Source: CAILZL01 sp963748005
GTDB taxonomy: Bacteria; Pseudomonadota; Gammaproteobacteria; Steroidobacterales; Steroidobacteraceae
Assembly: GCA_963748005.1 (NCBI GenBank)
Contig: CAVVHH010000002.1
Coordinates: 2,666,001-2,730,000 of the forward strand
Reading direction: 5' to 3'
DNA: 64,000 nucleotides
The position numbers and the translations under genes are program-made. This document shows positions 63,907 through 64,000 of this stretch, in pieces; position 1 is the first letter of the stretch; the number at the start of each line of letters is the position of its first letter. The notes beneath the pieces are model-generated. The model worked only from the letters and a program-made list of their open reading frames with translations. It searched no databases and was not told the DNA's origin.

Positions 63907-64000
63907 ATGAACCAAGAAGTACGCGTCTCGCCTGGCGCTCTTGCATTGGTCGTGCTGGCAGCGGGCGCCAGCCACGCCCAGACACCCAATCCGCTGGACA
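63907..64000 (+). CDS. N-terminus of a secreted protein, cut by the window end
   Basis: AGGAG lies eight bases before the ATG at 63907. The first 31 codons read MNQEVRVSPGALALVVLAAG, ASHAQ and then TPNPLD: a signal peptide with likely cleavage after SHAQ. The mature protein lies beyond the window, so no family can be assigned. Confidence 0.7.
   Translation, partial: MNQEVRVSPGALALVVLAAGASHAQTPNPLD

Noticed and set aside
1..64000. CRISPR arrays, rRNA, tRNA or intact transposases
   Set aside because: No regularly spaced direct repeats, no recognisable RNA genes and no DDE-type transposase frame were seen.

Overview
The window reads as accessory, catabolism-rich DNA from an aerobic Gram-negative bacterium. 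Four large TonB-dependent receptors (TBDTs), a FecI/FecR pair, Bug/tripartite tricarboxylate transport (TTT) parts, c-type cytochromes and Sec, lipoprotein and Tat signals all point to Proteobacteria. The mix of TBDTs, DUF6152 proteins, VOC dioxygenases, MmgE/PrpD proteins and 2-pyrone-4,6-dicarboxylate-hydrolase-like amidohydrolases suggests an oligotrophic gammaproteobacterial degrader of the Steroidobacteraceae/Nevskiales type. That placement is inference: the window has no rRNA or tRNA gene. I see no CRISPR array and no intact transposase.

Layout. 0-5.5 kb: the end of a two-domain VOC dioxygenase, a MASE1 membrane protein, a TPR/SPINDLY-type O-GlcNAc transferase homologue and an intradiol-dioxygenase-like lipoprotein. 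5.6-15.1 kb: a co-directional catabolic operon (Old-Yellow-Enzyme/FadH-like reductase, metallo-beta-lactamase hydrolase, two MmgE/PrpD proteins, ThDP enzyme, CoxG-like protein, MHS-type transporter). Its first 3 kb carries about sixteen single-base insertions in otherwise well conserved frames. 15.4-20.8 kb: an MddA-like methyltransferase, a small secreted protein, an aromatic-acid symporter and two amidohydrolases. 21.0-24.7 kb: VOC dioxygenase, aconitase/LeuC-like and LeuD-like subunits and an Asp/Glu-racemase/maleate-isomerase-family enzyme, a compact candidate ring-cleavage pathway. 25-29.3 kb: a YncE-like propeller, a PepSY-TM protein and a carboxylesterase.

29.6-34.8 kb: FecR and an ECF sigma factor divergent from a TBDT that carries an N-terminal STN signalling domain. 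That receptor contains a second signal peptide with its own ribosome binding site inside the frame. 35.2-40 kb: a cytochrome c, a heme/propeller fusion, a frameshifted MFS transporter and a solute-binding lipoprotein. 40-52.9 kb: two paralogous TBDTs enclose two DUF6152 proteins and three members of an unnamed secreted family with a YGxSxGxxEGDTLVV signature, followed by a second carboxylesterase. 53.6-58.9 kb: a Bug binding protein, an amidohydrolase, a TctA-TctB fusion permease and a Tat-dependent NMT1-type binding protein. 59-64 kb: a fourth TBDT, an outer-membrane beta-barrel protein and the first codons of a secreted protein.

How it works together (inference): TBDTs bring a bulky, possibly aromatic or esterified compound across the outer membrane. 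Periplasmic esterases and cytochrome proteins process it. MFS, TTT and ABC-type carriers import the products. VOC and intradiol dioxygenases, amidohydrolases, aconitase-type hydratases and ThDP/MmgE enzymes break them down. The strongest new observation is a gapped 33-bp element found five times (29.5, 43.3, 43.5, 47.5 and 47.9 kb), each copy upstream of a TBDT, DUF6152, signature-family or esterase gene. It suggests one undescribed regulon that ties the 27-51 kb region together.
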